64,000 nucleotides of DNA from Frankia alni ACN14a (GCF_000058485.1 NC_008278.1:676962-740961); one strand, 5' to 3'. Shown: positions 42,410-51,473, numbered from the stretch's first letter. Numbers and translations are program-made. The notes: generated from the sequence alone by a model not told the origin.

Positions 42410-42999
42410 CGCAGGTATCCCTCCGTGCGTGGCGGTGGCGTCGTCAGAACCCCCCCGGGTCCCTGCTTCGGCGTCGAAGCTGATGACCTCCGTGTCGCGC
42501 AGCGGCCTGAGATGTATGGAGTGGCCGCCGGGTTACCCCCTCGGTGCCCCGGACGGCTGCCTAGTTAGATATGACGAGACCCTACACGGAGGGAATCTGG
42601 CGCGTTGTCCCAGCTCGGACGCTATGCACGATTCGTCCGTACTGGTGGGTCTCGAACCATGTGTGCGCCTTGTGGGAGCCGTGGGTTTGATGGGTCCGGC
42701 GGCCGTTCGGGGACCCCTGGTAACTCGGTGCTCCGGCGGCCCGCTGGGCGGGTCGCTCCGACCGCGTCGCGTGGTGTGGAACGTATGGCAGGCAGAGGTT
42801 CCGGTTGTGTCACAATGTGCGCGCGGACCGGGGCGCCGCGGTGGTTCACAGCGGTGACCCATGGATCGTGCGGGGATCGGGAGTCATGGCCGGCGCGTGC
42901 CGGCGGCTGCTGGTCCGGTGCCCCGGTGGTCATGGCAGCCAGGCGCGGCGGCGGCCGGGTTTCGGCCTGGACGCCCCGCCGACATCAGGAGCGCACCGT
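42410..42999. other. Intergenic region between GH26-like gene and dispanin gene
   Basis: About 590 bp without a gene. It contains the promoters of the divergent genes; the palindrome TTGTG-T-CACAA at 42805-42815 lies about 190 bp before the dispanin start. AGGAG at 42987-42991 is the dispanin ribosome binding site, 8 nt from the ATG at 43000. No riboswitch recognised. Confidence 0.45.
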
Positions 43000-43767
43000 A
43001 TGTCCCAGCCACCCGAGTACCCGCCGGGCGGGTACCCGCAGGGCGGTCACGACCAGGGTGGCCAGGGCCAGGGCGGCTACGGCCCAGGTCAGGACCAGGG
43101 TCAGGGCGGCTACGGCCAGGGTCAGGGTGGCTACGAGCAGGGCCAGGGTGGCTACGGCCAGGGCCAGGGCGGCTATGAGCAGGGCCAGGGCGGCTACGGC
43201 CCAGGCCCAGGCCAGAGTCAGGGCGGCTACGGTCAGGGCGGCTACGGCCCAGGTCAGGACCAGGGTCAGGGCGGCTACGGTCAGGGCGGCTACGGCCAGG
43301 GTCAGGGTGGCTACGAGCAGGGCGGCTACGGAGCTCCGGTGCCCGGCTACGGACCGCCGCCGGGCGGGTACGGGGCGCCGCAGGGCTTCGGCAGCCCGGA
43401 AGGCTACGGAGCGCCGCCCGGCTACGGGGCTCCCGGGGGCTACGGTGCCCCCGGCGGGTTCGGCCCGCCGCCGCCGTATGGCCGGCCGATCTCGAACTAC
43501 CTGTGGCAGTCGATCGTCGTGACCGTCCTGTGCTGCCTGCCTGCCGGGGTCGTGGCGATCGTCTATGCGACCAAGGTCGACGGTCGCCGGCAGATGGGCG
43601 ACCTCAACGGGGCGCTCGACGCCTCGAAGAAGGCGCGGATGTGGTGCATCATCTCGGCGATCGCCGGTGTCGCGTCGTTCGTGATCTTTCTCGTGGTGGC
43701 CCTGGTCGGCGGCTTCGACAGCAGCTCGAGCACGTCGTACTCGACGCTCGGGCCGGCTGCGGTCTGA
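43000..43767 (+). CDS. CD225/dispanin membrane protein with prion-like GYGQ domain
   Basis: A 255-residue protein. Residues 1-about 165 are almost pure Gly, Tyr, Gln, Pro with [14 protein letters not shown] and [13 protein letters not shown] repeats, a composition like phase-separating proteins. The C-terminal part is a CD225/dispanin domain: [20 protein letters not shown] (first helix with the conserved CxxP region), [20 protein letters not shown] (the GDxxGA motif) and a second helix [20 protein letters not shown]. Dispanins (IFITM-like) insert in and stiffen membranes. AGGAG 8 nt before the ATG fixes the start. Followed 12 bp later by a second dispanin gene. Confidence 0.9.
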   Translation: MSQPPEYPPGGYPQGGHDQGGQGQGGYGPGQDQGQGGYGQGQGGYEQGQGGYGQGQGGYEQGQGGYGPGPGQSQGGYGQGGYGPGQDQGQGGYGQGGYGQGQGGYEQGGYGAPVPGYGPPPGGYGAPQGFGSPEGYGAPPGYGAPGGYGAPGGFGPPPPYGRPISNYLWQSIVVTVLCCLPAGVVAIVYATKVDGRRQMGDLNGALDASKKARMWCIISAIAGVASFVIFLVVALVGGFDSSSSTSYSTLGPAAV

Positions 43768-43779
43768 CGGCGCCCCGCG

Positions 43780-44214
43780 GTGTCCAGTCCGCCCGGTGGT
43801 GAACGTCCGGACCCCGCCGGCCAGCTCGGCGGGTTCGATCAGTCCGGCGGGTTTGATCAGTCCGGCGGGTTCGGTCAGCCGGGTGGTTGGCCGCAGGGGG
43901 AACCGGGTGGCTGGCCGCCGCCGGAGGCGGGCGGCGCGGTCGCGACGCCCGCCGAGGACCGGCCCATCCGGACCTACCTCTGGCAGTCGCTCGTCGCGAC
44001 GCTGCTGTGCTGCCTGCCCACGGGGATCGTGGCGATCGTCTACGCGACGCAGACCCAGACGCGGCTGCAGGCCGGCAATCTCGCGGGTGCCCGGGAGGCG
44101 TCGGGCCGGGCCAGGCGCTGGTGCGTCATCTCGCTCATCGCCTTCGTGGTGGTCCTGCTGGTCTACGTCGTCGCCATTGTGATCACTGTGGCGATCGTGT
44201 CGCGCAACGACTGA
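43780..44214 (+). CDS. CD225/dispanin membrane protein
   Basis: A 144-residue paralogue of the preceding gene, starting at GTG 43780. A shorter low-complexity head (GGFDQSGGFDQSGGFGQPGG) leads to TYLWQSLVATLLCCLPTGIV, AIVYATQTQTRLQAGNLAGA and a second helix CVISLIAFVVVLLVYVVAIVI. The CD225 core is clear. The last 32 nt overlap the convergent cytochrome b gene. Probably co-transcribed with the upstream dispanin. Confidence 0.9.
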   Translation: MSSPPGGERPDPAGQLGGFDQSGGFDQSGGFGQPGGWPQGEPGGWPPPEAGGAVATPAEDRPIRTYLWQSLVATLLCCLPTGIVAIVYATQTQTRLQAGNLAGAREASGRARRWCVISLIAFVVVLLVYVVAIVITVAIVSRND

Positions 44215-44977
44215 TCCCGCCGCTGTCGCCGTCCCGACCCACGGTCTCGCCTGGCGCGGGGCGGGACGGGACGGCCGGCGCCGGCGCCCAGGCGGGATGC
44301 TCCCGGGCGGCCCACCAGACCGGCACCGTGCCGGTGCGAATTCCGACCCGTGCGACCGGGTCGTGGGCCGCCATCCACAGGTGCCCGACGACCCCGAAGA
44401 ACAGACCGTAGGCAAGCAGGTCGTGCACGAACGTGGCGCCGGTGCGGTAGCCGATCGGGATCGGGCCCAGCGGCCCGGCTCCCCACTGCATGATCATGCC
44501 GGTACCGAGCATCACGAGGGCGCCCCCCGCGACGAAGGCGGCGAACAGCTTCTGCCCGGCGTTGAACTTCCCGACGCCGGCCACGATCCGGGCCCGGGCG
44601 GCGGCCCGCCGCCAGGAACCGAACCGCAGGCTGGCGCGCAGCCAGGCGCGGTCGGCCGCGGTGAACCGGTTGAGCGCCCGCAGGTCGCGGCGGTAGCCGG
44701 CCGAGACGGCGGCGACGAGCATCGGCACCGGCAGGGCGAGCCCGGCATAGAGATGAACGGTCTCGACGAGCTGGCGGCGACCGACCAACCGGGCCAGCGG
44801 CGGCAGGTAGAGCGTGGCGCCCGTGAGCAGGCAGCAGCCCATCAGGGCCGCGGTCAGCCAGTGCACCCACCGGGGCACCCGGCCGAACCGGCGGACCAGG
44901 CCCGACGGGGTCGCGATCCGCCCCGAACCGGGCGCGGGTAGGTCGGCGGGCGACGGCGGCGGATCAGACGGCTTCAT
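44183..44977 (-). CDS. Cytochrome b, b561/formate-dehydrogenase-gamma type
   Basis: A 264-residue membrane protein with four helices and heme ligands: RWVHWLTAALMGCCLL (His), LVETVHLYAGLALPVPMLV (His), ATFVHDLLAYGLFFGVVGHLWMAAH (two His). It resembles the YedZ-like or formate-dehydrogenase gamma cytochrome b that feeds electrons to a molybdoenzyme. It overlaps the oxidoreductase gene upstream by 14 nt, so the two form a pair. The C-terminal 50 residues are a soluble Pro/Arg-rich tail. Confidence 0.88.
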   Translation of the reverse strand: MKPSDPPPSPADLPAPGSGRIATPSGLVRRFGRVPRWVHWLTAALMGCCLLTGATLYLPPLARLVGRRQLVETVHLYAGLALPVPMLVAAVSAGYRRDLRALNRFTAADRAWLRASLRFGSWRRAAARARIVAGVGKFNAGQKLFAAFVAGGALVMLGTGMIMQWGAGPLGPIPIGYRTGATFVHDLLAYGLFFGVVGHLWMAAHDPVARVGIRTGTVPVWWAAREHPAWAPAPAVPSRPAPGETVGRDGDSGGISRCATRSPQ

Positions 44978-45668
44978 CGGCCCGGCCGTTCGACCGGCCG
45001 ACCCAGCCGTCGACGTCGTACCCCTGGCGTTCCCAGTAGCCCGGGGTGACCGTGTCGACCACCTCGATCTCGCCCAGCCATTTGATCGACTTGTAGCCGT
45101 ACATCGGCGCCACGTACAGGCGGACGGGCCCGCCGTGGTCGTGCGTCACCGGCGCGCCGAGCATGGTCAGGGCTACCAGGACGTCCGGCCGGGTGGCCTG
45201 GGCGAGGGTGAGGCTTTCGGTGTAGACGCCGTCGAAGGAACGGAAGGTCAGCGCGGTGGCGGCGGGCTGGACGCCGGCCGCCGCGAGCAGGTCGCGCAGC
45301 AGCACGCCCGACCAGTGCACCGCCCCGACCCGCCAGCCCGTCACGCACTGGAAATCGCGCACGAGGGTCGTCTGCCGCATCCGGGCGAGATCGGCCAGCG
45401 TCAGCGTCATCGGCCGGTCGACCAGGCCGTGCACGCGCAGCCGGTAGTCGTCCGGGCCGAGCCTGGGGACGCTGGAGGTCACCGTGTAGTAGCGGAAACC
45501 CCCGACGGGCACGAGATCGGACAGCCCCGTCGGGTCCTTCTCGCGGATCGGGGTGACCACCCGCTCGACGGCTCGCTCCACCGGCGCCCCGAACGCGACC
45601 CCCGCGGCACCGAGGGCGACCATGCCGAGGACGACCCGTCGTCCCACCGGCGAACCCTCGGATGCCAC
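44964..45668 (-). CDS. Molybdopterin oxidoreductase, sulfite oxidase family (YedY-like)
   Basis: A 234-residue enzyme with an N-terminal hydrophobic, twin-Arg-like start (PVGRRVVLGMVALGAAGVAF), indicating export. The sulfite-oxidase-fold motifs are FQCVTGWRVGAVHWSGVLLRDLL (Cys molybdenum ligand), FRSFDGVYTESLTL, and GAPVTHDHGGPVRLYVAPMYGYKSIKWL. Such enzymes (MsrP/YedY) reduce methionine sulfoxide or oxidise small molecules using a membrane cytochrome b, here the next gene. GTG 45668 is the first start before the signal sequence; the open frame extends far upstream but is not conserved. Confidence 0.9.
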   Translation of the reverse strand: MASEGSPVGRRVVLGMVALGAAGVAFGAPVERAVERVVTPIREKDPTGLSDLVPVGGFRYYTVTSSVPRLGPDDYRLRVHGLVDRPMTLTLADLARMRQTTLVRDFQCVTGWRVGAVHWSGVLLRDLLAAAGVQPAATALTFRSFDGVYTESLTLAQATRPDVLVALTMLGAPVTHDHGGPVRLYVAPMYGYKSIKWLGEIEVVDTVTPGYWERQGYDVDGWVGRSNGRADEAV

Positions 45669-45734
45669 ACCGTCCAGTGAACACCGCCGCCGGCGCGGCC
45701 GGCCGCGGCCCTGGCGATTGACAGCGTTCCCCAA

Positions 45735-45813
45735 GGTTCGGGCCGCCGTCAGCCCGGGCGGGCCTGAGGTTCGGGCCGCCGTCAGCCCGGGCGGGCCGCC
45801 GTCAGCCCGGGCC
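45735..45813. repeat. 33-bp tandem duplication at the dnaJ-dispanin stop
   Basis: A 30-bp sequence beginning GGTTCGGGCCGCCGTCAG is exactly repeated at 45735-45764 and 45768-45797, with a partial third copy reaching into the stop codon of the J-domain gene. The end of the gene has been duplicated, as at 4441-4508. Confidence 0.85.
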
Positions 45814-46950
45814 GTTGCGGCCCCCGACGGCGGCCAGGACGCCCAGCAGGACGACGCCGGCGGCGGTGGCGGCCAGACACCAGGCACGGCAGCGCCGGGA
45901 GGCCAGCCGCGCGCCGGCCACGTCCCCCCGGGCGAGCCGCTCGCTGGTCCGCATCGAGTACACCAGCCCGAACGCCCCGACCGGCGCGCACAGGATGGTC
46001 GCCACGATGGACAGACCAAGGTGGCTGCGAACCCGCACGGCCCGGTGGCTGGGCGCTCGCCGCTGCGGCAGTCGATCCTCGCCGTCCGCCCGCGTACGGA
46101 TCGGCAGCCAGGCCCGTGGATCATGCGGATCGAGCCGCGGATCCGGCACGCTCCAGGGCTCGCCCGCGGCCTGGACGCCGTTCTCGCCTCGGGAACTGCT
46201 CCCGGTGCGGATGCCGAAGCCGGTGCGGATGTCGAAGCCCGCCTGAACTTCGAAGCCCGCCTGAACGTCGGAGCCCGCGCGGATGTCGGGGTCGGTGCGG
46301 AGGTCGGGGTCGGTCCGGGTGGTGGAGTCGGTGCGGGTGGCGGAGCCCGCGGCGCGGGCGGTGGCGGCTGCGCCGGCCGGCCGCATCGGCGGGTACGCCG
46401 GCCAGGCCGCCCGGCGATGGGGGTGGGTGCCCGGCCCCTGGGACCGGCTCGTCGGGTAGCCGGTCGAGTAGTGGTGACCGCTGGAGAAAAAATGGTGGCC
46501 GGTGGTCTCCCCGGCGCCCGCGGCCCGGTGGGCGGAGCGCCGGGCTCGGACGTCCGCGGCTGGTGAGGCCGGTGCGGTTGGCGAAGTCGATGCGGTTGGC
46601 GAAGTCGGTGCGGCGGGTGAGGTCGGTGCGGCCGGTGCGGTTGGTGTCGCCGGCGGGGTGGACGCGGCTGGCGGGGTGGCGCGTGTGTCCCGGTGCGGGC
46701 GGCTGAGGCGGCCGGTGCGGGCGTCGTAGTCGTCGCGCCACTTCTCCAGCAGCTCGTGCGAGGCGACGATGAGCTGCATCGCGCGGACCGAACCGGGATG
46801 CCGGCTGGCCGGGTTGTCCGGGTGGTGGACGCGGACCCGGGCCCGGTAGGCGCGGCGGATCTCGGCGCGGTCGGCGGACCGGCTCACGCCGAGGACGGCG
46901 TAGGCGTCGGTCCCGTCGAGTTCGCGGACGAGCCGGTCGAACGGGCTCAC
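45802..46950 (-). CDS. DnaJ J-domain fused to a CD225/dispanin membrane domain
   Basis: A 382-residue fusion. Residues 1-70 are a J-domain: GTDAYAVLGVSRSADRAEIR, RVRVHHPDNPASRH (the HPD motif that stimulates Hsp70) and a helix 4 LIVASHELLEKWRDDYDART. Residues 80-about 290 are a disordered Pro/Ala/Thr/Gly linker with PTSPAAPTSPTASTSPTAP repeats. The C-terminus is a dispanin-type pair of helices: HLGLSIVATILCAPVGAFGLVY, SMRTSERLARGDVAGARLAS (GDxxGA motif) and CLAATAAGVVLLGVLAAVGG. This membrane-tethered J-protein is unusual. GTG 46950 is the start before the J-domain. Confidence 0.88.
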   Translation of the reverse strand: MSPFDRLVRELDGTDAYAVLGVSRSADRAEIRRAYRARVRVHHPDNPASRHPGSVRAMQLIVASHELLEKWRDDYDARTGRLSRPHRDTRATPPAASTPPATPTAPAAPTSPAAPTSPTASTSPTAPASPAADVRARRSAHRAAGAGETTGHHFFSSGHHYSTGYPTSRSQGPGTHPHRRAAWPAYPPMRPAGAAATARAAGSATRTDSTTRTDPDLRTDPDIRAGSDVQAGFEVQAGFDIRTGFGIRTGSSSRGENGVQAAGEPWSVPDPRLDPHDPRAWLPIRTRADGEDRLPQRRAPSHRAVRVRSHLGLSIVATILCAPVGAFGLVYSMRTSERLARGDVAGARLASRRCRAWCLAATAAGVVLLGVLAAVGGRNGPG

Positions 46951-47093
46951 CGGGCAGGGCGATCGCAGCCGGCGGAGCGCCGCTGCCGTGTCGGAGGCGC
47001 CATCCGATCCCCTGTCGTCGTCAGCCGGGCACGTTAGGTGGTAATCATAGGCTTTTGTCTGGCCGGGCGTCTGCCCTCATGACATAAGAGTGA

Positions 47094-47915
47094 TCAGGCG
47101 GTGACATCGCGGCGCGCCAGAGTGATCGCGCCCAGCAGGGCGGCGCCCATCGCGTAGGCCGTACCGACGAGCAGCGCCGTCCCGTAGCCGGCGTCGCTGA
47201 CGCCGCCCTGGCCGATCGCGTCGAACACGAGGCCGGGCAACACCCGGTTCGACGCGCCCCACGACTCCTGGATGATGTGCTCGATCGGGAACGTCCAGGC
47301 GACCCCGACCGCCAGGGTGAGCGCGGTCGAACGCAGCACGAGCCCGAGCACCGTGCCGGCCACCCCGAAGAAGGCGGCGGCGACCAGCGCGTTGAGGTAA
47401 CCCGAGGCGAGATGCCGCACACCGTCGCCGCTCCACCAGGCGGACGTGTCGATCCCGCGCAGCGTCGCGGTGACGTACCCGACGCCCACGCTCAGGACGA
47501 CCGCGCCGATCAACGCCGCGGCGGTCAGGGCGAGCATCACCGACATCCGACCGGCCAGCCAGCCCAGCCGGCGGGGTTCGCGCAGGAACAGTGTTCGCAG
47601 CGTCCCCTGGCTGTACTCGAGGGTGATGGTGATCGCGAAGACGAGGAAGATCAGCAGCCCGGTGAAGGTGCTGCCGCTGATGAAGCCGAGGGCCATCCCG
47701 TCCGCCGCCGACACCTGGCCGGTGGTGACGCCGAAGCCGCCCGACCCGCCGGCGCCGGCCGCGCCGGGTCCGCCGGCATCGGCCAGACCGAAGAGCAGAG
47801 CGGTGGACAGCACGCTGAGGACGGCGAGAATCGCCATCGCGACGGCGGTGCTCGGCCGCCACAGCTTGATCAGCTCGGCGCGCAGGGATCGCCGGGCCGC
47901 CAGGACGAGGTTCAT
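47094..47915 (-). CDS. ABC-2 type transporter permease
   Basis: A 273-residue integral membrane protein with six predicted helices: LWRPSTAVAMAILAVLSVLS, GSTFTGLLIFLVFAITITLE, the coupling segment YSQGTLRTLFLREPRRLGW, ALTAAALIGAVVLSVGVGYV, and ALLVGTAYAMGAALLGAITL at the end. It has the YSQGTLR pattern of antibiotic-export ABC permeases. Its start overlaps the ATPase gene by 4 nt (ATGA/GTGA), and the operon is preceded by a two-component system, a common arrangement for regulated exporters. Confidence 0.88.
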   Translation of the reverse strand: MNLVLAARRSLRAELIKLWRPSTAVAMAILAVLSVLSTALLFGLADAGGPGAAGAGGSGGFGVTTGQVSAADGMALGFISGSTFTGLLIFLVFAITITLEYSQGTLRTLFLREPRRLGWLAGRMSVMLALTAAALIGAVVLSVGVGYVTATLRGIDTSAWWSGDGVRHLASGYLNALVAAAFFGVAGTVLGLVLRSTALTLAVGVAWTFPIEHIIQESWGASNRVLPGLVFDAIGQGGVSDAGYGTALLVGTAYAMGAALLGAITLARRDVTA

Positions 47916-49063
47916 CGGGCCGTCTCCACGTTGGTCGTGACGTGCGGGGGAGGCGTGACGTGCGGGGGAGGCGGGACGGCGGCGTCGGCGCGGGACTGCG
48001 CGACCAGGCTCTGGTAGCGGTCCTCCAGGCTGGGCCGGCGCGGCGAGATCTCGATGAGGGTGATGCCGTGGGCCGCGGCGGCCCGGTTGATGCCGGCGAG
48101 CAGGCGAACGTGCTCCCGGGAGTCCGACGGCCCCGCGCTCAGGCTGGCGACGACCTCGTGGGCCCCGCGGACCGCCGGCACGGACAGGCCGGCGAGCAGG
48201 TCCGCGACCAGCGCGAGGTCCTCGTCGTGTTCGGGGCGCAGCACGACGTCGTGAGTGCGGGTGGCCATCAGGTTCTCGGTCGGGCCCTGGTAGGCCAGCC
48301 GGCCGCCCTCGACGACGATCAGCCAGTCGCAGATCTGCTCCACCTCGGCGAGCAGGTGCGACGAGATCAGCACCGTGCGGGTGCGGCTCGGGCCGCCGGA
48401 CGGGGCGGGCGCGCCGGACGGGGCATCCGCCAGCGTGCGGATGAGCTCGCGCATCTGGCGGATGCCGGTGGGGTCCAGACCGTTCGTCGGCTCGTCGAGG
48501 ATCAGCAGGTCCGGGTCGGCGAGCAGGGCGGCGGCGATGGCGAGTCGCTGCTTCATGCCCAGCGAGTAGGACCGCACCCGGTCGCCGCCGCGGCCGGTCA
48601 GGCCCACCTCGTCGAGGATGCCCTCCACCCGGGCGGGATCCTGGCCGCCGAGCGCGGCGAGCGCGGTGAGGTTGCGAGCCCCGGACAGCGCCGGGTACAG
48701 CGCCGGACTCTCGATCAGCGCGCCGACCCGCGGCAGGTAGGCGGCGGGCGCGTGCAGCGGCCGGCCGAGCACGGTGCCGCGCCCGCCACTGGGGCGGACC
48801 AGACCGAGCAGCATCCGCAGCGTCGTGGTCTTGCCGGCGCCGTTGGGCCCGACGAAGCCGGCGACGACACCTTCGGGAACGGCGACGTCCAGCCCGTTGA
48901 CCACGGTGCGCCGGCCGTACCGTTTCGTCAGGCCGCGGACGTCGATGGCGAGACGGCGAGCCGGGTCCGCCTCGTCCAGGGCTCCGTCGGGCCGGGGGAC
49001 GGGAACCTCGCTCCGACCGTGAGGGTGGGCCGCCGCGGTGCGCCGGCCTGTGGTTGTCGTCAT
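47912..49063 (-). CDS. ABC transporter ATP-binding protein
   Basis: A 383-residue ATPase with Walker A GFVGPNGAGKTTTL, signature YSLGMKQRLAIAAALLADP, Walker B LLILDEPTNGLDPTGI and the H-loop VLISSHLLAEVEQICDW. It pairs with the downstream ABC-2 permease for export of a drug, peptide or lipid. The C-terminal about 80 residues carry an extension ending in HVTPPPHVTTNVETAR. ATG 49063 is used; GGTG-rich upstream sequence gives no clear ribosome binding site. Confidence 0.93.
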   Translation of the reverse strand: MTTTTGRRTAAAHPHGRSEVPVPRPDGALDEADPARRLAIDVRGLTKRYGRRTVVNGLDVAVPEGVVAGFVGPNGAGKTTTLRMLLGLVRPSGGRGTVLGRPLHAPAAYLPRVGALIESPALYPALSGARNLTALAALGGQDPARVEGILDEVGLTGRGGDRVRSYSLGMKQRLAIAAALLADPDLLILDEPTNGLDPTGIRQMRELIRTLADAPSGAPAPSGGPSRTRTVLISSHLLAEVEQICDWLIVVEGGRLAYQGPTENLMATRTHDVVLRPEHDEDLALVADLLAGLSVPAVRGAHEVVASLSAGPSDSREHVRLLAGINRAAAAHGITLIEISPRRPSLEDRYQSLVAQSRADAAVPPPPHVTPPPHVTTNVETAR

Positions 49064-49173
49064 GCCGATCAGCGTGCCGGCGCGAACGGGGGACGTCGTC
49101 CGTCAGCGGACGACACCGGTGTACGCAAGCGAGCGTGTCCCGGCCGCGTTCCCGGTACGCGCCAGGTGCCGGC

Positions 49174-49815
49174 TCAGACCAGGCCGGCCTGGTTGGCCAG
49201 GACGGCGAGCTGGGCCCGGTCGCGGGCGGCCAGCTTCACCATCACCCGGCTGACGTGGGTGCGGGCCGTCGCCGGGCTGATCACCAGGCGGGCGGCGATC
49301 TCGTCGTTGGACATCCCACGGCCGACGAGGCTCATCACCTCACGTTCACGTACGGTGAGCCCGCTCAGATCCGGGGCCGTCACCGCCGGTCGGCGGGCGA
49401 ACGTGTCGATGACGAGCCTTGTCACCGTGGGCGACAGCAGCGATTCGCCCGCCGCCACCACCCGGATCGCCCGCAGCAGGTCCGCGGGCTCGGTGTCCTT
49501 GAGGACGAAGCCCGAGGCGCCGGCGCGCAGGGCCTCGAAGACGTACTCGTCGACCTCGAAGGTGGTGACGATGACGATCCTGGTCGCGGCCAGCCGTGGG
49601 TCCGCCACGATCGTCCGCAGCGCCGCCAGGCCGTCGACCACCGGCATGCGGATGTCGAGCAGCACCACGTCCGGCCGGGTGGCTCGAACGATGTCGACGG
49701 CAGCCCGACCGTCCTCGGCCTCGCCGACGAGGTCGAGATCGTCCTCGGTCTCGATGAGGACCCGCAGCCCGAGCCGGACCAGCGGCTGGTCGTCGGCGAT
49801 CACGACGCGAATCAC
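49174..49815 (-). CDS. NarL/LuxR-family response regulator
   Basis: A 213-residue regulator. Receiver domain: VIADDQPLVRLGLRVLIE (acidic pair), DVVLLDIRMPVVDGLAAL (phospho-Asp) and GFVLKDTEPADLLRAI (Lys). C-terminal LuxR helix-turn-helix: LTVREREVMSLVGRGMSNDE and ARLVISPATARTHVSRVMVKL. It overlaps the histidine kinase gene by 4 nt and probably controls the ABC exporter downstream. Confidence 0.95.
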   Translation of the reverse strand: MIRVVIADDQPLVRLGLRVLIETEDDLDLVGEAEDGRAAVDIVRATRPDVVLLDIRMPVVDGLAALRTIVADPRLAATRIVIVTTFEVDEYVFEALRAGASGFVLKDTEPADLLRAIRVVAAGESLLSPTVTRLVIDTFARRPAVTAPDLSGLTVREREVMSLVGRGMSNDEIAARLVISPATARTHVSRVMVKLAARDRAQLAVLANQAGLV

Positions 49816-51416
49816 GCGCGCACCTGCGCCCGCTCGCGGCGCGGCAGCGGCAGTTCGGCGCGGACCTGCCAGCCGCCGCCGGGCCCCGGGCCGGCGAACA
49901 GGACCCCGTCCAGTTCCGCCGCGCGTTCACGCAACCCCGTCAGTCCCTGGCCGCCCGGCCTCTGCCCGCCGGGGAGCGCGTCGTGCGCCCGCTCGGACGC
50001 CTGCGCCCGCTCGGACGCCTGTGCCGGCCCGGACGCCTGTGCCGGCCCGGACGCCTGTGCCGGCCCGGACGCCTGTGCCGGCTGTGGCGACTGTGCCGGC
50101 TGCGACGGCTCGGGTGGCTCGGGCCGGTCGGTGACGTCGAGGGCGAGCCGGCCTCCCGCCGTGGCCAGGGTCACCCGGACCCGGGTTCGGCCCGGCGGTG
50201 CGTGGCGCAGGACGTTCGTCAGCGACTCCTGGATGATCCGGTAGGCGGCCAGGTCGAGGTCGGCGGGTAGCCCGGTCAGCAGGTCGCCGTCGTCCTCGGT
50301 GACGAGCTCGATCGGGACGCCACACAGGCGCACCTCGTGCAGCAGGGTCGGCAGTCGGCCCAACCCGGTCAGCGGCGGCTCGGGCCGCGGGCTCGCACCG
50401 GCCGTGACCCGGGGATCGCCCGATCCTGCCCGCTCGCCCACGGGCGAGCGGTCGTCGACCGCGACGGCCCCGCCTGCGCGGGGCCCGCCTGCGCGGGGCC
50501 CGCTGACGAGAGTGATGCTGGTGTCGGTGCCACCGCCCTCGTGCTGGCCGTCGCCGGCGCCGGTGCCGCCGCCCTCGTGCTGGCCGGTTCCGCCGCTCTG
50601 CTGGCCGGCGCGGGTGAGGGCGAGGGTGGAGCGCAGCTCGTCGAGCGCGTCGACGCTCGTGCGGCGGATCGCCTCCAGGGCCACCTGGGCCTGCTCGGGC
50701 CGCCGGTCCAGCACGTGCAGGGCCACCGCGGCCTGCAAGGAGATGACCGACAGGCTGTGCCCGACCACGTCGTGCACCTCGCGCGCCATCCGCAGTCGTT
50801 CCTGCTCGATCCGGCGTCCGGTCGCCTCCTGGGCGGCCTGGGCCGCGGCGACGCGGTTGAGCCGGATCAGTGCGCCGACCAGCGCCGGCACGCTGCACAG
50901 CGCGATCCCGCCGACCGTCTCGAACACCAGCCCCCAGCCGCCGGTGGCGTAGCCGCGGGCATCGCCCACGGCCGACCCGACCAGCAGGGCGACGTTCGCG
51001 ACCAGCACCGCCCGCCGGGACGCACGCCGATCGTGGTGCAGGCCGACGGACAGCGCCGCCACGACCAGGGGAGTGACCGCCGGGCCGTGCGGGTAGCCGG
51101 CGGCGAAGTACAGACCGAGCAGCAGGCTCGTCGAGAGCAGCATCACCAGCGGCACGCGGCGGCGCAGCAGGACGGTCCCGGTGAGCAGGGTGAGCAGCAC
51201 GAAGGCCGGCGCGTCGAGGGCCCGGGCGGGTGGGACCTGGTCCTGGGCGGCACCGTTCGACCCGCCGATGACCACGGCGGCGGTGGCGACCAGCGCCATG
51301 ACATCGCACACGGTCCGCAGGGGGCCCCGGCGTCGCACCCGGGCGCGGCCGGGCGGCGGCGACGGGCGCGCGAGTGCCAGCGCCCGCGCGGCCGCCGATC
51401 TGTCCGTGCTCGTCAT
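49812..51416 (-). CDS. NarL-system sensor histidine kinase (HisKA_3)
   Basis: A 534-residue kinase with several membrane helices (PLRTVCDVMALVATAAVVIG, APAFVLLTLLTGTVLLRRRV, PLVMLLSTSLLLGLYFAAGY, VFETVGGIALCSVPALVGAL) and the HisKA_3 box REVHDVVGHSLSVISLQAAV (His). The ATP-binding domain has RIIQESLTNVLRHAPPG and LALDVTD, is interrupted by an 18-bp minisatellite (AQASGPAQASGPAQASG, 49988-50095), then resumes with GQGLTGLRERAAELDG. The frame stays open far upstream, but ATG 51416 is the first start before the membrane domain. It overlaps its response regulator by 4 nt. Confidence 0.93.
   Translation of the reverse strand: MTSTDRSAAARALALARPSPPPGRARVRRRGPLRTVCDVMALVATAAVVIGGSNGAAQDQVPPARALDAPAFVLLTLLTGTVLLRRRVPLVMLLSTSLLLGLYFAAGYPHGPAVTPLVVAALSVGLHHDRRASRRAVLVANVALLVGSAVGDARGYATGGWGLVFETVGGIALCSVPALVGALIRLNRVAAAQAAQEATGRRIEQERLRMAREVHDVVGHSLSVISLQAAVALHVLDRRPEQAQVALEAIRRTSVDALDELRSTLALTRAGQQSGGTGQHEGGGTGAGDGQHEGGGTDTSITLVSGPRAGGPRAGGAVAVDDRSPVGERAGSGDPRVTAGASPRPEPPLTGLGRLPTLLHEVRLCGVPIELVTEDDGDLLTGLPADLDLAAYRIIQESLTNVLRHAPPGRTRVRVTLATAGGRLALDVTDRPEPPEPSQPAQSPQPAQASGPAQASGPAQASGPAQASERAQASERAHDALPGGQRPGGQGLTGLRERAAELDGVLFAGPGPGGGWQVRAELPLPRRERAQVRA
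49988..50095. repeat. 18-bp coding minisatellite in the histidine kinase
   Basis: Repeats of GCCGGCCCGGACGCCTGT and variants encode Ala-Gln-Ala-Ser-Gly/Glu-Pro/Arg units inside the ATP-binding domain, between LALDVTD and the GxGLxGxxxR box. The catalytic boxes themselves are intact. Confidence 0.9.
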
Positions 51417-51473
51417 CACCGTCGACGGTAGCGAGCCGGTGGCGTCGGGACATCCGTCCCTGGACGTACTCGA

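Noticed and set aside
47942-50134. 730-codon plus-strand ORF across the ABC/two-component genes
   Set aside because: Spans several clearly coding minus-strand genes and shows no family features.
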